Shown here piece by piece: positions 1 to 5,879 of a stretch of DNA of 5,879 bases; position 1 is the first letter of the stretch; every line of letters starts with the position of its first letter. The notes below the pieces were generated by a model, which saw only the letters and a program-made list of their open reading frames with translations, had not been told where the DNA came from and made no database searches. The position numbers and the translations under genes were made by a program. Source of the stretch: Chamaesiphon sp. (lineage in GTDB: Bacteria; Cyanobacteriota; Cyanobacteriia; Cyanobacteriales; Chamaesiphonaceae); assembly GCA_026785875.1 (NCBI GenBank), contig JAJAZF010000365.1, positions 1 through 5,879 on the forward strand, given 5' to 3'.

Positions 1-683
1 CGGATGGCTCGATCGATCCCGACGAGTACCGATCGACTGATGATACTATGACCGATATTCAATTCTTCCATCCCTGGTAGACAAGCGATCGGGCGGACAT
101 TCCAATAAGTCAGTCCATGTCCCGCATTCACTCGTAAACCAGACGCGATCGCCTGTTCGCATCCTGTAGCTAAATTCGCTAGTTCCTGTTGCACCTGCAT
201 CGGCTCCTTCGCCTCAGCATAGCGTCCCGTATGCAGTTCGATGAATTTTGCCTTTACCTGTACTGACGCGTCAATTTGGGCGGGTTCTGGGTCGATAAAT
301 AGGCTCACTGGAATCCCCGCTGATTGTAGCTTGTCTACCACCGACTTCATCCGATCGAGTTGTCCGGCAATATCCAATCCCCCCTCTGTTGTCACCTCTT
401 CCCGCTTTTCTGGTACGAGCGTGACATAATCAGGCTTCACCTCCAGTGCGATTTGCACCATCTCCGCCGTCGCCGCCATCTCTAGATTCAGCCGAGTGCG
501 GACAGTTTGCCGCAACAGCCGAATATCCCGATCCTGCATGTGCCGTCGATCTTCCCGCAAATGCGCCGTAATCCCGTCAGCACCAGCCAGTTCAGCCAAT
601 ACCGCCGCCGCAATTGGATCGGGTTCCACAGTCCGCCGCGCTTGTCGAATCGTGGCTACATGGTCGATATTTACCCCAAGCAT
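1..683 (-). CDS. pdxJ: Pyridoxine 5'-phosphate synthase PdxJ, 3' end cut by window edge
   Basis: PdxJ condenses 3-amino-1-hydroxyacetone 1-phosphate with 1-deoxyxylulose 5-phosphate to pyridoxine 5'-phosphate, the last ring-forming step of DXP-dependent vitamin B6 synthesis in the cytoplasm. The window holds 227 codons of a protein usually 235 to 245 residues long, so only the extreme C-terminus is missing. Visible motifs are LGVNIDHVATIRQARR at residues 2-17, ADGITAHLREDRRHMQDRD at 35-53 with the active-site His/Arg cluster, NLEMA with the general-base Glu at 68, VPEKREEVTTEGGLD, a late VNAGHGLTYWNV with another active-site His, and ELNIGHSIISRSVLVG near the edge. The ATG at 683-681 fits family N-termini. 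However, the Shine-Dalgarno AAAGGAG (705-699) is 15 nt from it and only 9 nt from an in-frame TTG at 689-687, so the true start may be two codons upstream. An in-frame TGA at 695-693 rules out anything longer. The gene is divergent from metK. Confidence 0.96.
   Translation of the reverse strand, partial: MLGVNIDHVATIRQARRTVEPDPIAAAVLAELAGADGITAHLREDRRHMQDRDIRLLRQTVRTRLNLEMAATAEMVQIALEVKPDYVTLVPEKREEVTTEGGLDIAGQLDRMKSVVDKLQSAGIPVSLFIDPEPAQIDASVQVKAKFIELHTGRYAEAKEPMQVQQELANLATGCEQAIASGLRVNAGHGLTYWNVRPIACLPGMEELNIGHSIISRSVLVGIDRAI
145..152. repeat. HIP1 octamer GCGATCGC inside pdxJ
   Basis: This is a perfect copy of the highly iterated palindrome 1 of cyanobacteria. It lies within the pdxJ coding region and does not break the frame. 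It is useful mainly as a taxonomic marker. Confidence 0.9.
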
Positions 684-698
684 CAACAATTTTCAATT

Positions 699-705
699 CT
701 CCTTT
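699..705 (-). promoter_or_regulatory. Ribosome binding site of pdxJ
   Basis: On the minus strand the sequence reads AAAGGAG. It stands 9 nt before TTG 689-687, 12 nt before TTG 686-684 and 15 nt before ATG 683-681. The spacing favours one of the TTG codons, while codon type favours the ATG. The start codon is therefore uncertain by two codons. Confidence 0.6.
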
Positions 706-722
706 GTTCGGTTTTGGTGTAG

Positions 723-728
723 ATTGTA
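723..728 (-). promoter_or_regulatory. Candidate -10 element for pdxJ
   Basis: The minus strand reads TACAAT, five of six matches to TATAAT, within GGTATACAAT. It would place a transcription start near 716 and give a short leader containing the AAAGGAG. No good -35 box is seen at 16 to 18 nt upstream; the best-spaced hexamer is CTAGCA, part of the palindrome at 745-754. This is a visual match only. Confidence 0.3.
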
Positions 729-744
729 TACCAGCTTAGATCTC

Positions 745-754
745 GTGCTAGCAC
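745..754. promoter_or_regulatory. Perfect 10-bp palindrome GTGCTAGCAC in the pdxJ-metK divergent region
   Basis: GTGCTAGCAC is its own reverse complement and lies in the only spacer between the two divergent genes, overlapping the expected -35 position of the candidate pdxJ promoter. That placement would suit a dimeric regulator. No known cyanobacterial operator is recognised, and a single 10-bp palindrome can arise by chance. Confidence 0.2.
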
Positions 755-834
755 ATAAAGTTACAGAATACTGAAATTCTGGATTAATTTATGAGCATTG
801 TGTAAACATATAGGCTAACATTAGCCAGTACCAG

Positions 835-841
835 AAGGAGG
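835..841 (+). promoter_or_regulatory. Strong Shine-Dalgarno of metK
   Basis: AAGGAGG matches the anti-Shine-Dalgarno of 16S rRNA across seven bases and ends 8 nt before the TTG at 850-852. It decides the metK start, since there is no ATG in a suitable position. Confidence 0.85.
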
Positions 842-849
842 ACTGTTCC

Positions 850-2109
850 TTGTCTCGTAGATATCTTTTTACTTCGGAATCAGTGACGGAAGGTCATCCT
901 GACAAAATCTGCGATCAGATCTCTGACACAATTTTGGATGCCTTACTCGCCCAAGACCCTTACAGCCGCGTCGCAGCAGAAGTCGTAGTCAATACCGGAC
1001 TCGTCTTGATCACTGGCGAGATTACCACCAAAGCGACTGTCAACTACATTGACTTAGCCCGCAAAAAAATTGCAGAAATTGGCTATACCAATGCCGATAA
1101 CGGATTTTCAGCGACTAGTGCTTCAGTGCTAATTGCTCTGGATCAACAATCACCTGATATTGCCCAAGGAGTCAATACAGCCAAAGAAAATCGCGATGAT
1201 AGTACCGATATTTTTGACCAAACTGGTGCTGGCGATCAAGGGATTATGTTCGGGTATGCTTGTAACGAAACACCCGAATTAATGCCACTGCCAATTAGTT
1301 TGGCACATAGAGTCGCGCGGCGTTTGGCGGCTGTCCGCAAAACTGGCGACTTACCATATCTCCGCCCCGATGGCAAAACGCAAATTACCGTTGAGTATAA
1401 AGAGGGCGTACCGACAGGTATCGATACCATCTTGATTTCTACTCAACATGACGCAGCCATCGGCGATATTACCGACGATCTTGGCGTTCAAGCTAAAATC
1501 AAAGCCGATCTCTGGACGTATGTAGTCATACCTGTATTCGCAGACTTGGACATCAAGCCCGATGAAAATACCCACTTCCTGGTTAACCCAACAGGTAAAT
1601 TTGTCATTGGGGGTCCTCAAGGCGATGCTGGTTTAACTGGGCGGAAAATCATCGTCGATACCTACGGCGGCTACTCCCGTCACGGTGGTGGTGCTTTCTC
1701 TGGGAAAGATCCTACCAAAGTCGATCGATCTGCCGCTTATGCTTGCCGTCATGTCGCGAAGAATATCGTGGCTGCTGGGTTGGCTTCCAAGTGTGAAATT
1801 CAGCTCAGTTATGCGATCGGTGTTGCTCATCCTGTCAGTATTTTAGTCGAAACCTTCGGCACTGGCATCATCAGCGACGACCAAATCTTTGAGCTGATCG
1901 AAGAAAACTTTGAACTGCGTCCAGAGGGGATTCTCGCCGCTTTCAACCTGCGGAATTTACCAGCCGAACGCAATGGTCGTTTCTATCAAGATGTTGCCGC
2001 CTACGGTCATTTTGGACGCTCCGATCTAGAACTACCTTGGGAACAAACCGACAAAGCAGCTACGCTCAAAGCGGCGGCGGCTAAATTTCTAACAGCAACT
2101 GCTGGTTAG
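850..2109 (+). CDS. metK: S-adenosylmethionine synthetase (methionine adenosyltransferase)
   Basis: MetK makes S-adenosylmethionine from methionine and ATP, releasing phosphate and pyrophosphate. It is a cytoplasmic Mg2+- and K+-dependent enzyme, usually a tetramer, and supplies the cell's methyl donor. The 419-residue product is complete and slightly longer than the roughly 384 residues of the E. coli enzyme. Family signatures are clear: TSESVTEGHPDKICDQISD near residues 8-26 with the ATP-binding His16 and metal-binding Asp18, GAGDQGIMFGYA from residue 126, and RHGGGAFSGKDPTKVDRSAA around 277-296, which contains the glycine-rich P-loop-like nonapeptide and the catalytic Lys/Asp residues. Translation begins at TTG (850-852), with AAGGAGG 8 nt upstream; SRRYLFTSESV is a normal MetK N-terminus. 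The gene is divergent from pdxJ and convergent with surE. No SAM riboswitch core was seen in the 165-bp upstream region. A hairpin followed by a T-rich stretch begins 29 nt after the stop. Confidence 0.98.
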   Translation: MSRRYLFTSESVTEGHPDKICDQISDTILDALLAQDPYSRVAAEVVVNTGLVLITGEITTKATVNYIDLARKKIAEIGYTNADNGFSATSASVLIALDQQSPDIAQGVNTAKENRDDSTDIFDQTGAGDQGIMFGYACNETPELMPLPISLAHRVARRLAAVRKTGDLPYLRPDGKTQITVEYKEGVPTGIDTILISTQHDAAIGDITDDLGVQAKIKADLWTYVVIPVFADLDIKPDENTHFLVNPTGKFVIGGPQGDAGLTGRKIIVDTYGGYSRHGGGAFSGKDPTKVDRSAAYACRHVAKNIVAAGLASKCEIQLSYAIGVAHPVSILVETFGTGIISDDQIFELIEENFELRPEGILAAFNLRNLPAERNGRFYQDVAAYGHFGRSDLELPWEQTDKAATLKAAAAKFLTATAG

Positions 2110-2127
2110 ACTTCGTTTTGAGTGGGC

Positions 2128-2204
2128 TTACCCCCAAACCCCCTTATCAAGGGGGCTTTCTTTGCTCCCTCCCCGCAGGTTCGGGGAGGGCTGGGGCGGG
2201 GTAA
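2128..2204. repeat. GC-rich three-stem element between convergent metK and surE
   Basis: Three complementary pairs are visible. TTACCCC (2128-2134) pairs with GGGGTAA (2198-2204) as a 7-bp outer stem. Inside it lie CCCCCTT/AAGGGGG (2139-2145 with 2149-2155, loop ATC) and CCCTCCCCG/CGGGGAGGG (2167-2175 with 2182-2190, loop of 6). A transcript of either strand could fold into a three-way junction. Both inner hairpins resemble short GC-rich repeats scattered between genes in many cyanobacteria; that resemblance is recalled, not searched. The spurious translation through it (LPPRRFGEGWGGV) is a product of the repeat. It could be a dispersed repeat, a shared terminator, or both. Confidence 0.55.
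2139..2166 (+). terminator. Probable metK transcription terminator
   Basis: A 7-bp stem CCCCCTT/AAGGGGG with a three-base loop is followed by CTTTCTTTGCT. The stem is strong, but the T tract is interrupted, so termination may be incomplete. Its position 29 nt after the metK stop fits. The second hairpin at 2167-2190 may back it up, or serve surE transcripts arriving from the other side. Confidence 0.5.
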
Positions 2205-2261
2205 AGATCTACGCAGCAAATCAATATATCTGCCAAGGGTACCTATTTGCAAGCGATTCTA

Positions 2262-2269
2262 GCGATCGC
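2262..2269. repeat. HIP1 octamer GCGATCGC in the metK-surE spacer
   Basis: This is a perfect HIP1 palindrome in non-coding DNA, 21 bp beyond the surE stop codon. No regulatory role is implied. Confidence 0.9.
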
Positions 2270-2289
2270 AACAGTCGAAGCTATCTAAT

Positions 2290-3099
2290 TCACAATTCTA
2301 TTTTTAATCCCTCAATTCCACAATTTTGGAGACTAAATACTCCAGTCGTAGAAGTCATATTAAACTGAAGTGGGACGATCGTAATAAAGTTGCTTTTTAT
2401 CGCTTGCACATCAGTTTCGATCTCTGAGGGAAGATGGAGATATTCTGGCTGATCTAAATCCTGAACCACTTCTCCAGACAACCAATAGTAGGTTTTGCCA
2501 CGCGGATCTACCCGCTTTTGGAAAGTATCAAAGTATCGCCTGATCCCTTGGCGGGTAATTTTGACTCCAGCAATTTCTGAAGCTGGAACGGGTGGGATAT
2601 TCACGTTTAATAACAACGATTCTGACAGCGGCTGATGTTCCAGATGAGCGATTAAATCTTTAGCAAAATTCGCTGCGGGTTGAAACTCCCGAGAACTGAA
2701 ACTAGTCAAGCTAAACGCAATACTAGGAATCCCCTCGACCGTGCCTTCCATCGCCGCAGACACCGTTCCAGAGTACAAAACGTCTGTACCGAGGTTGGCA
2801 CCATGATTGATGCCTGAGAGGACGAAATCGGGAAAACGATCTAGTAATGCTCCCAGTGCTAATTTGACGCAATCGGCAGGTGTACCAGAACAAGACCAAG
2901 CCCTAACGGTATGATGAAAAATACCTGTAACTTCTTCAGCCCGAATCGGCTTGTGAAGAGTCAAACCATGACCAGTTGCCGATCGTTCGCGATCGGGACA
3001 GACTACAATTACTTCATGTCCAGCTAGAGCGAGTGTGTCTGCCAATGTCTTGATCCCAAGAGCGAAGATCCCATCATCGTTGCTAATTAATAATTTCAT
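2290..3099 (-). CDS. surE: 5'/3'-nucleotidase SurE
   Basis: SurE is a metal-dependent phosphatase that removes phosphate from nucleoside 5'- and 3'-monophosphates; family members also act on short polyphosphate. It is associated with stationary-phase and stress survival in other bacteria. The 269-residue product is complete. Residues 1-10 read MKLLISNDDG, with the metal-binding Asp8-Asp9 pair. Ser40 in DRERSATGHGLT and Asn98 in LSGINHGANLGTDVLYSGTV complete the expected metal site, and SAAMEG follows, as usual. The C-terminal part keeps the ITIVPLQF strand typical of the family. The ATG gives the canonical N-terminus, but no clear Shine-Dalgarno precedes it. The upstream minus-strand gene for a 443-residue membrane protein ends 44 bp away with no terminator between, so co-transcription or translational coupling is likely. 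The 3' end faces metK. Confidence 0.97.
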   Translation of the reverse strand: MKLLISNDDGIFALGIKTLADTLALAGHEVIVVCPDRERSATGHGLTLHKPIRAEEVTGIFHHTVRAWSCSGTPADCVKLALGALLDRFPDFVLSGINHGANLGTDVLYSGTVSAAMEGTVEGIPSIAFSLTSFSSREFQPAANFAKDLIAHLEHQPLSESLLLNVNIPPVPASEIAGVKITRQGIRRYFDTFQKRVDPRGKTYYWLSGEVVQDLDQPEYLHLPSEIETDVQAIKSNFITIVPLQFNMTSTTGVFSLQNCGIEGLKIEL

Positions 3100-3143
3100 G
3101 CGGATCTATGCGAGGTGGCGGTTAGTGTATTTCTAACACATCT

Positions 3144-4475
3144 TTAGATTTCTTTGCTAATATAGCTAACTTTGACTTCTTCTAAAAGATCGTAGAGTAA
3201 AGATTCAATTTTAATAACTGTTTGCCCTTGCTGCATTTCGGTACCGATCGATTTAGTGAGGTTTTCGGCTAGACGACGGCTGAGTCTGGTAGTATCGGGG
3301 TCTGCAAGGACTTTGGTAAGTGCTGTATATAGAGATGCTGAAACTTCCTTGACGACTCGATCGATCGCTTGTGCGGGCATTTCGCCGACACCTGGAAGCC
3401 GTTGGAGATTGCGATAAGCGGGAGATTCTAATAAAGCTTTTTGAAATAAGTGGCGCAAAATTGCTTCTAAATCTGGTTGAATTTTGGGGATGACTCGATA
3501 GACAACTATTTCTAAAATTAGCTCGACAAAAACTTCAATTTCGTTGACGTTATTTAAGTCTATATGTGGTGTATTTAGATAGCTATGGACGAGCCGAGTT
3601 ATCTGTCCAGATCTAATTGCAGTCTGGGTTTGTTGTAATGCCTGGAGGATCACTCCCTCTGTTAGTTCGTTGACAATTTGACCGACAAATAAGCGATTGA
3701 GTTCTGATTTTACTAAACTTAGATCGATTAATTTTGCTTGCTGCAACCGGATGATGACCGGAATTATCCGTAAAAATTGGGCGAATGGTAATAATAAAAT
3801 CAGATCGTACCAGCGGCGGATCACTACTTGTTGCCAGCTAAGTTGACGATTGTGACGGCGGATAAAGAAAATCCTACCTAGTAGCTCACCTGCGAAAATA
3901 CCGATAAAAATCAGATCTATCCGCCAAAAATTATCGACATAGTTACCAGATTGATTCAATCTGCGGTAATAATTAGTAACAAGTAAAGGCTCGATCTGAC
4001 GATCGTAAAATGCGATTTCTCGCTCCCAGCCATTGGTGAGGTAAGCTTGACTCCAAAAGGTAGCAAAGGCACCTTTGGCTGATTGATTCTGGACTCGATC
4101 GCGGACATCATTTTTGATTTGTTCGAGATTGCCAGTTTTACCAGCTACTTGAAAGGGGTTATTTTGAATCATACTCACGCTGAGAGTATCTAATTCTTGC
4201 AGCCAACTTTGGGTTTGAGATGAGGCTAATCCAGTTTGTTTGACGGTAAGTTTGAGTTGTTCGACAGCGTTTAGATAACGTTGGGTTTCGCGATGGGGTT
4301 CGATCCCTTTAACTCGATCGTATTGTCGCACGACGATCGGCAGATTTCGGAAGTAAAAATCGCGACAGGGAATATAAGTAAGATCGAATATCGACACGAT
4401 AAATCCGATCGAGGCAATCGTCGCCATCGATCGCTCAAACCACAAGTTTTTGCGAGTAGTCGGTGAAAACACCAA
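3144..4475 (-). CDS. Cyanobacterial membrane protein of unknown function with voltage-sensor-like segments
   Basis: I do not recognise a named family, though the overall character fits a conserved cyanobacterial hypothetical. The 443 residues show one hydrophobic segment near 17-36 followed by DLTYIPCRDFYF, then a mostly helical, charged stretch to about 180. A second hydrophobic segment follows (about 184-205, RIDLIFIGIFAGELLGRIFF) and a third (about 222-244, WYDLILLLPFAQFLRIIPVI). The last 200 residues are soluble-looking amphipathic helices with a short turn NLQRLPGVGEMP. Segments two and three resemble S2 to S4 of ion-channel voltage sensors: an acidic residue in S2, a (W)xDLxxLLPF S3, then basic residues at 236, 243 and 248. 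No pore segment or selectivity filter follows, so calling it a channel is not justified. The start is unclear: TTG at 4475, GTG at 4472 or ATG at 4427 (residue 17, which would cut into the region before the first hydrophobic segment); none has a Shine-Dalgarno. surE follows after 44 bp. Confidence 0.85.
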   Translation of the reverse strand: MVFSPTTRKNLWFERSMATIASIGFIVSIFDLTYIPCRDFYFRNLPIVVRQYDRVKGIEPHRETQRYLNAVEQLKLTVKQTGLASSQTQSWLQELDTLSVSMIQNNPFQVAGKTGNLEQIKNDVRDRVQNQSAKGAFATFWSQAYLTNGWEREIAFYDRQIEPLLVTNYYRRLNQSGNYVDNFWRIDLIFIGIFAGELLGRIFFIRRHNRQLSWQQVVIRRWYDLILLLPFAQFLRIIPVIIRLQQAKLIDLSLVKSELNRLFVGQIVNELTEGVILQALQQTQTAIRSGQITRLVHSYLNTPHIDLNNVNEIEVFVELILEIVVYRVIPKIQPDLEAILRHLFQKALLESPAYRNLQRLPGVGEMPAQAIDRVVKEVSASLYTALTKVLADPDTTRLSRRLAENLTKSIGTEMQQGQTVIKIESLLYDLLEEVKVSYISKEI

Positions 4476-4560
4476 AAGATTTTAGAAAGTATGCAGGTTA
4501 CGCCACTTATTTTAGGGTATTTTGGCTATACGGATGGAAAAATAGCGGGTTTTACTCCAA

Positions 4561-5879
4561 ATGGCGATCGAGCAAAATTTTAACTGGAACAAGCTACAAA
4601 ATGGCTCGGATATTCGCGGGATTGCCCTAGAAGGTGTCAAAAATGAAAATGTCAATCTCATCCCCGAAATCGCTAAAATCCTCGGTCAAGACTTTGTTAC
4701 ATGGCTCTCACACAAGGTAAATAAACCCAATACCGAACTGATTGTAGCAGTGGGAAGGGACAGTCGTTTGTCTGGCCCAGCAATTATGCAAGCTGCGCTC
4801 GATGGGATTACCGCTGTCGGGAGTCAGGCGCATGATTTTGAGATGGCTTCGACTCCGGCGATGTTCATGAGTACGATTACCGCCGGATTTGAGTGCGATG
4901 GAGCGATTATGCTCACCGCGAGTCATTTGCCATTCAATCGCAATGGGTTAAAGTTTTTTACCGCGCAAGGTGGTTTAGAAAAGAAAGATATTTCGGATAT
5001 TCTGGCGTTAGCTGCAACTAATAATTTTGAGATTGCAGCGGTGAAGGGTATTATTACCAACCGCGATTTTATGTCGGTATATGCTCACCAATTTGTCGCG
5101 CAAATTCGATCGAGTGTCAATCATCCGACTAATTTCGATCGACCGTTAGCAGGGCTAAAAATCATCGTCGATGCAGGTAATGGTGCAGGGGGATTTTATG
5201 CCGATCGGGTGTTGCAACCATTAGGTGCAGACACTACAGGGAGCCAGTATTTAGATCCTGATGGCACATTTCCCAATCACGTTCCCAACCCTGAAGATCC
5301 GACGGCAATGGCGGCAATTTGTCAAGCTGTAATCGCGCATCAGGCTGACTTTGGGATTATATTTGATACGGATGTCGATCGATCGGCGGCGGTAGATAGT
5401 ACGGGTAAGGAACTCAATCGCAATCGCTTAATTGGATTGATTAGCGCGATCGTTTTACAGGAGCATCCTCAGTCTACAATCGTGACTGATTCGATTACTT
5501 CCGATGGCTTGACACAATTCATCGAGCAGGATTTGGGAGGAACTCATCATCGATTTAAACGTGGGTATAAAAATGTCATCAATGAATCGATCCGGCTGAA
5601 TCGAGATGGGCAAGAATCATGGCTAGCGATCGAGACTTCTGGACACGGCGCGATGAAGGAAAATCACTTTCTCGACGATGGTGCATATCTAGTCAGTAAA
5701 CTATTAATCGAACTCGCTAAGTCTAAATTGGCAGATCGATCGTTGACAGATCTGATTGCTAATTTACAAGAACCTGTTGAGAGTCAAGAGTTACGAATCA
5801 AGATTACTACCGAAGATTTTCAAGCGTATGGAAATAAAGTCATCGAACAAATGCAAGCATTCGCATTGAGTCAAGCTGA
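4561..5879 (+). CDS. Phosphoglucomutase/phosphomannomutase-family protein (alpha-D-phosphohexomutase), 3' end cut by window edge
   Basis: The alpha-D-phosphohexomutase superfamily moves phosphate between C1 and C6 of hexose phosphates through a phosphoserine. The window holds 439 codons and no in-frame stop; the closing bases TGA are out of frame. NGSDIRG at residues 14-20 is the usual N-terminal phosphohexose-mutase start. The catalytic serine loop is TASHLP with Ser121, where most relatives have TASHNP. The metal loop is DTDVDR at 269-274, keeping the three aspartates. The sugar-recognition loop is ETSGHGA from 358, preceded by FKRGYKNVINESIRLN. The C-terminal phosphate-binding loop (RxSGTEP type) is expected beyond the window. 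These loops mark a subfamily distinct from classical Pgm, ManB and GlmM, so the substrate (glucose-, mannose-phosphate or glucose-1,6-bisphosphate synthesis) cannot be assigned. The start is ATG 4561 with no good Shine-Dalgarno. It is divergent from the membrane-protein gene, with 85 bp between them. Confidence 0.93.
   Translation, partial: MAIEQNFNWNKLQNGSDIRGIALEGVKNENVNLIPEIAKILGQDFVTWLSHKVNKPNTELIVAVGRDSRLSGPAIMQAALDGITAVGSQAHDFEMASTPAMFMSTITAGFECDGAIMLTASHLPFNRNGLKFFTAQGGLEKKDISDILALAATNNFEIAAVKGIITNRDFMSVYAHQFVAQIRSSVNHPTNFDRPLAGLKIIVDAGNGAGGFYADRVLQPLGADTTGSQYLDPDGTFPNHVPNPEDPTAMAAICQAVIAHQADFGIIFDTDVDRSAAVDSTGKELNRNRLIGLISAIVLQEHPQSTIVTDSITSDGLTQFIEQDLGGTHHRFKRGYKNVINESIRLNRDGQESWLAIETSGHGAMKENHFLDDGAYLVSKLLIELAKSKLADRSLTDLIANLQEPVESQELRIKITTEDFQAYGNKVIEQMQAFALSQA

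Noticed and set aside
241..774. Plus-strand open frames opposite pdxJ
   Set aside because: They are antisense shadows of the well-supported pdxJ frame, with no family motifs, and are rich in Ser, Cys and Arg as expected of such shadows.
1236..1830. Minus-strand open frames within metK
   Set aside because: They lie opposite the highly conserved metK frame, show no recognisable domain and have no supporting ribosome binding site.
2143..2204. SAM-I riboswitch-like string (CTTATCAAG followed by G-rich sequence) near metK
   Set aside because: It lies downstream of metK, not in a leader, and the bases belong to a simple CCCCCTT/AAGGGGG hairpin. The rest of the S-box core and its four-helix order are absent.
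2162..2368. A 68-codon plus-strand open frame after metK
   Set aside because: It starts on a TTG inside the GC-rich hairpin element, its first residues simply translate the repeat, it has no ribosome binding site, and it runs into the 3' end of surE on the other strand.
4281..4466. Plus-strand 61-codon frame opposite the membrane-protein gene
   Set aside because: It is fully contained in the N-terminal coding region of the minus-strand gene and has no independent evidence.
4508..4525. Imperfect direct repeat TATTTTAGG / TATTTTGG about 10 bp apart in the divergent spacer before the phosphohexomutase gene
   Set aside because: The repeat is short, AT-rich and imperfect, and it does not match the HLR1 (RpaB) pattern or another known operator; chance is enough.
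4708..4926. Minus-strand 72-codon frame inside the phosphohexomutase gene
   Set aside because: It is opposite a frame carrying the catalytic serine loop and other family motifs, so it is a shadow.
5871..5879. Apparent TGA stop at the right edge closing the phosphohexomutase gene
   Set aside because: Counting from ATG 4561, the final bases fall as GCT followed by GA, so TGA is out of frame and the gene continues beyond the window. The expected C-terminal RxSGTEP-type loop has not yet appeared.

Overview
The window looks like ordinary chromosomal DNA from a cyanobacterium. The hexamer CGATCG, core of the cyanobacterial HIP1 palindrome GCGATCGC, occurs about thirty times by eye, where one or two would be expected by chance, and two full HIP1 octamers are present. 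The MetK, SurE, PdxJ and phosphohexomutase sequences also read as cyanobacterial. The genus cannot be fixed from the sequence; a filamentous or Chamaesiphon-like lineage with GC in the mid-40s percent would fit, but that is only a guess.

Layout, left to right. At the left edge, on the minus strand, lies pdxJ (pyridoxine 5'-phosphate synthase), lacking only its last residues. A divergent intergenic region of about 165 bp separates it from metK (S-adenosylmethionine synthetase) on the plus strand. metK has a very good Shine-Dalgarno and a TTG start. Between the convergent metK and surE lies about 180 bp with no believable gene. It holds a GC-rich element of two strong hairpins enclosed by a third, outer stem, which probably ends metK transcription. 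surE (5'/3'-nucleotidase) follows on the minus strand. Its upstream neighbour is a 443-residue membrane protein of unknown function, 44 bp away and probably co-transcribed. Divergent from that gene, on the plus strand, is a phosphoglucomutase/phosphomannomutase-family gene that runs off the right edge.

These are housekeeping functions: vitamin B6 synthesis, methyl-donor synthesis, nucleotide turnover and sugar-phosphate interconversion. No mobile element, CRISPR array, RNA gene or defence locus was seen. The least understood items are the membrane protein, whose second and third hydrophobic segments resemble the S2 to S4 part of a voltage-sensor domain without a pore, and the three-stem intergenic element. 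The phosphohexomutase also has altered active-site loop sequences (TASHLP, DTDVDR, ETSGH) that mark a distinct subfamily. Nothing here proves a new system.
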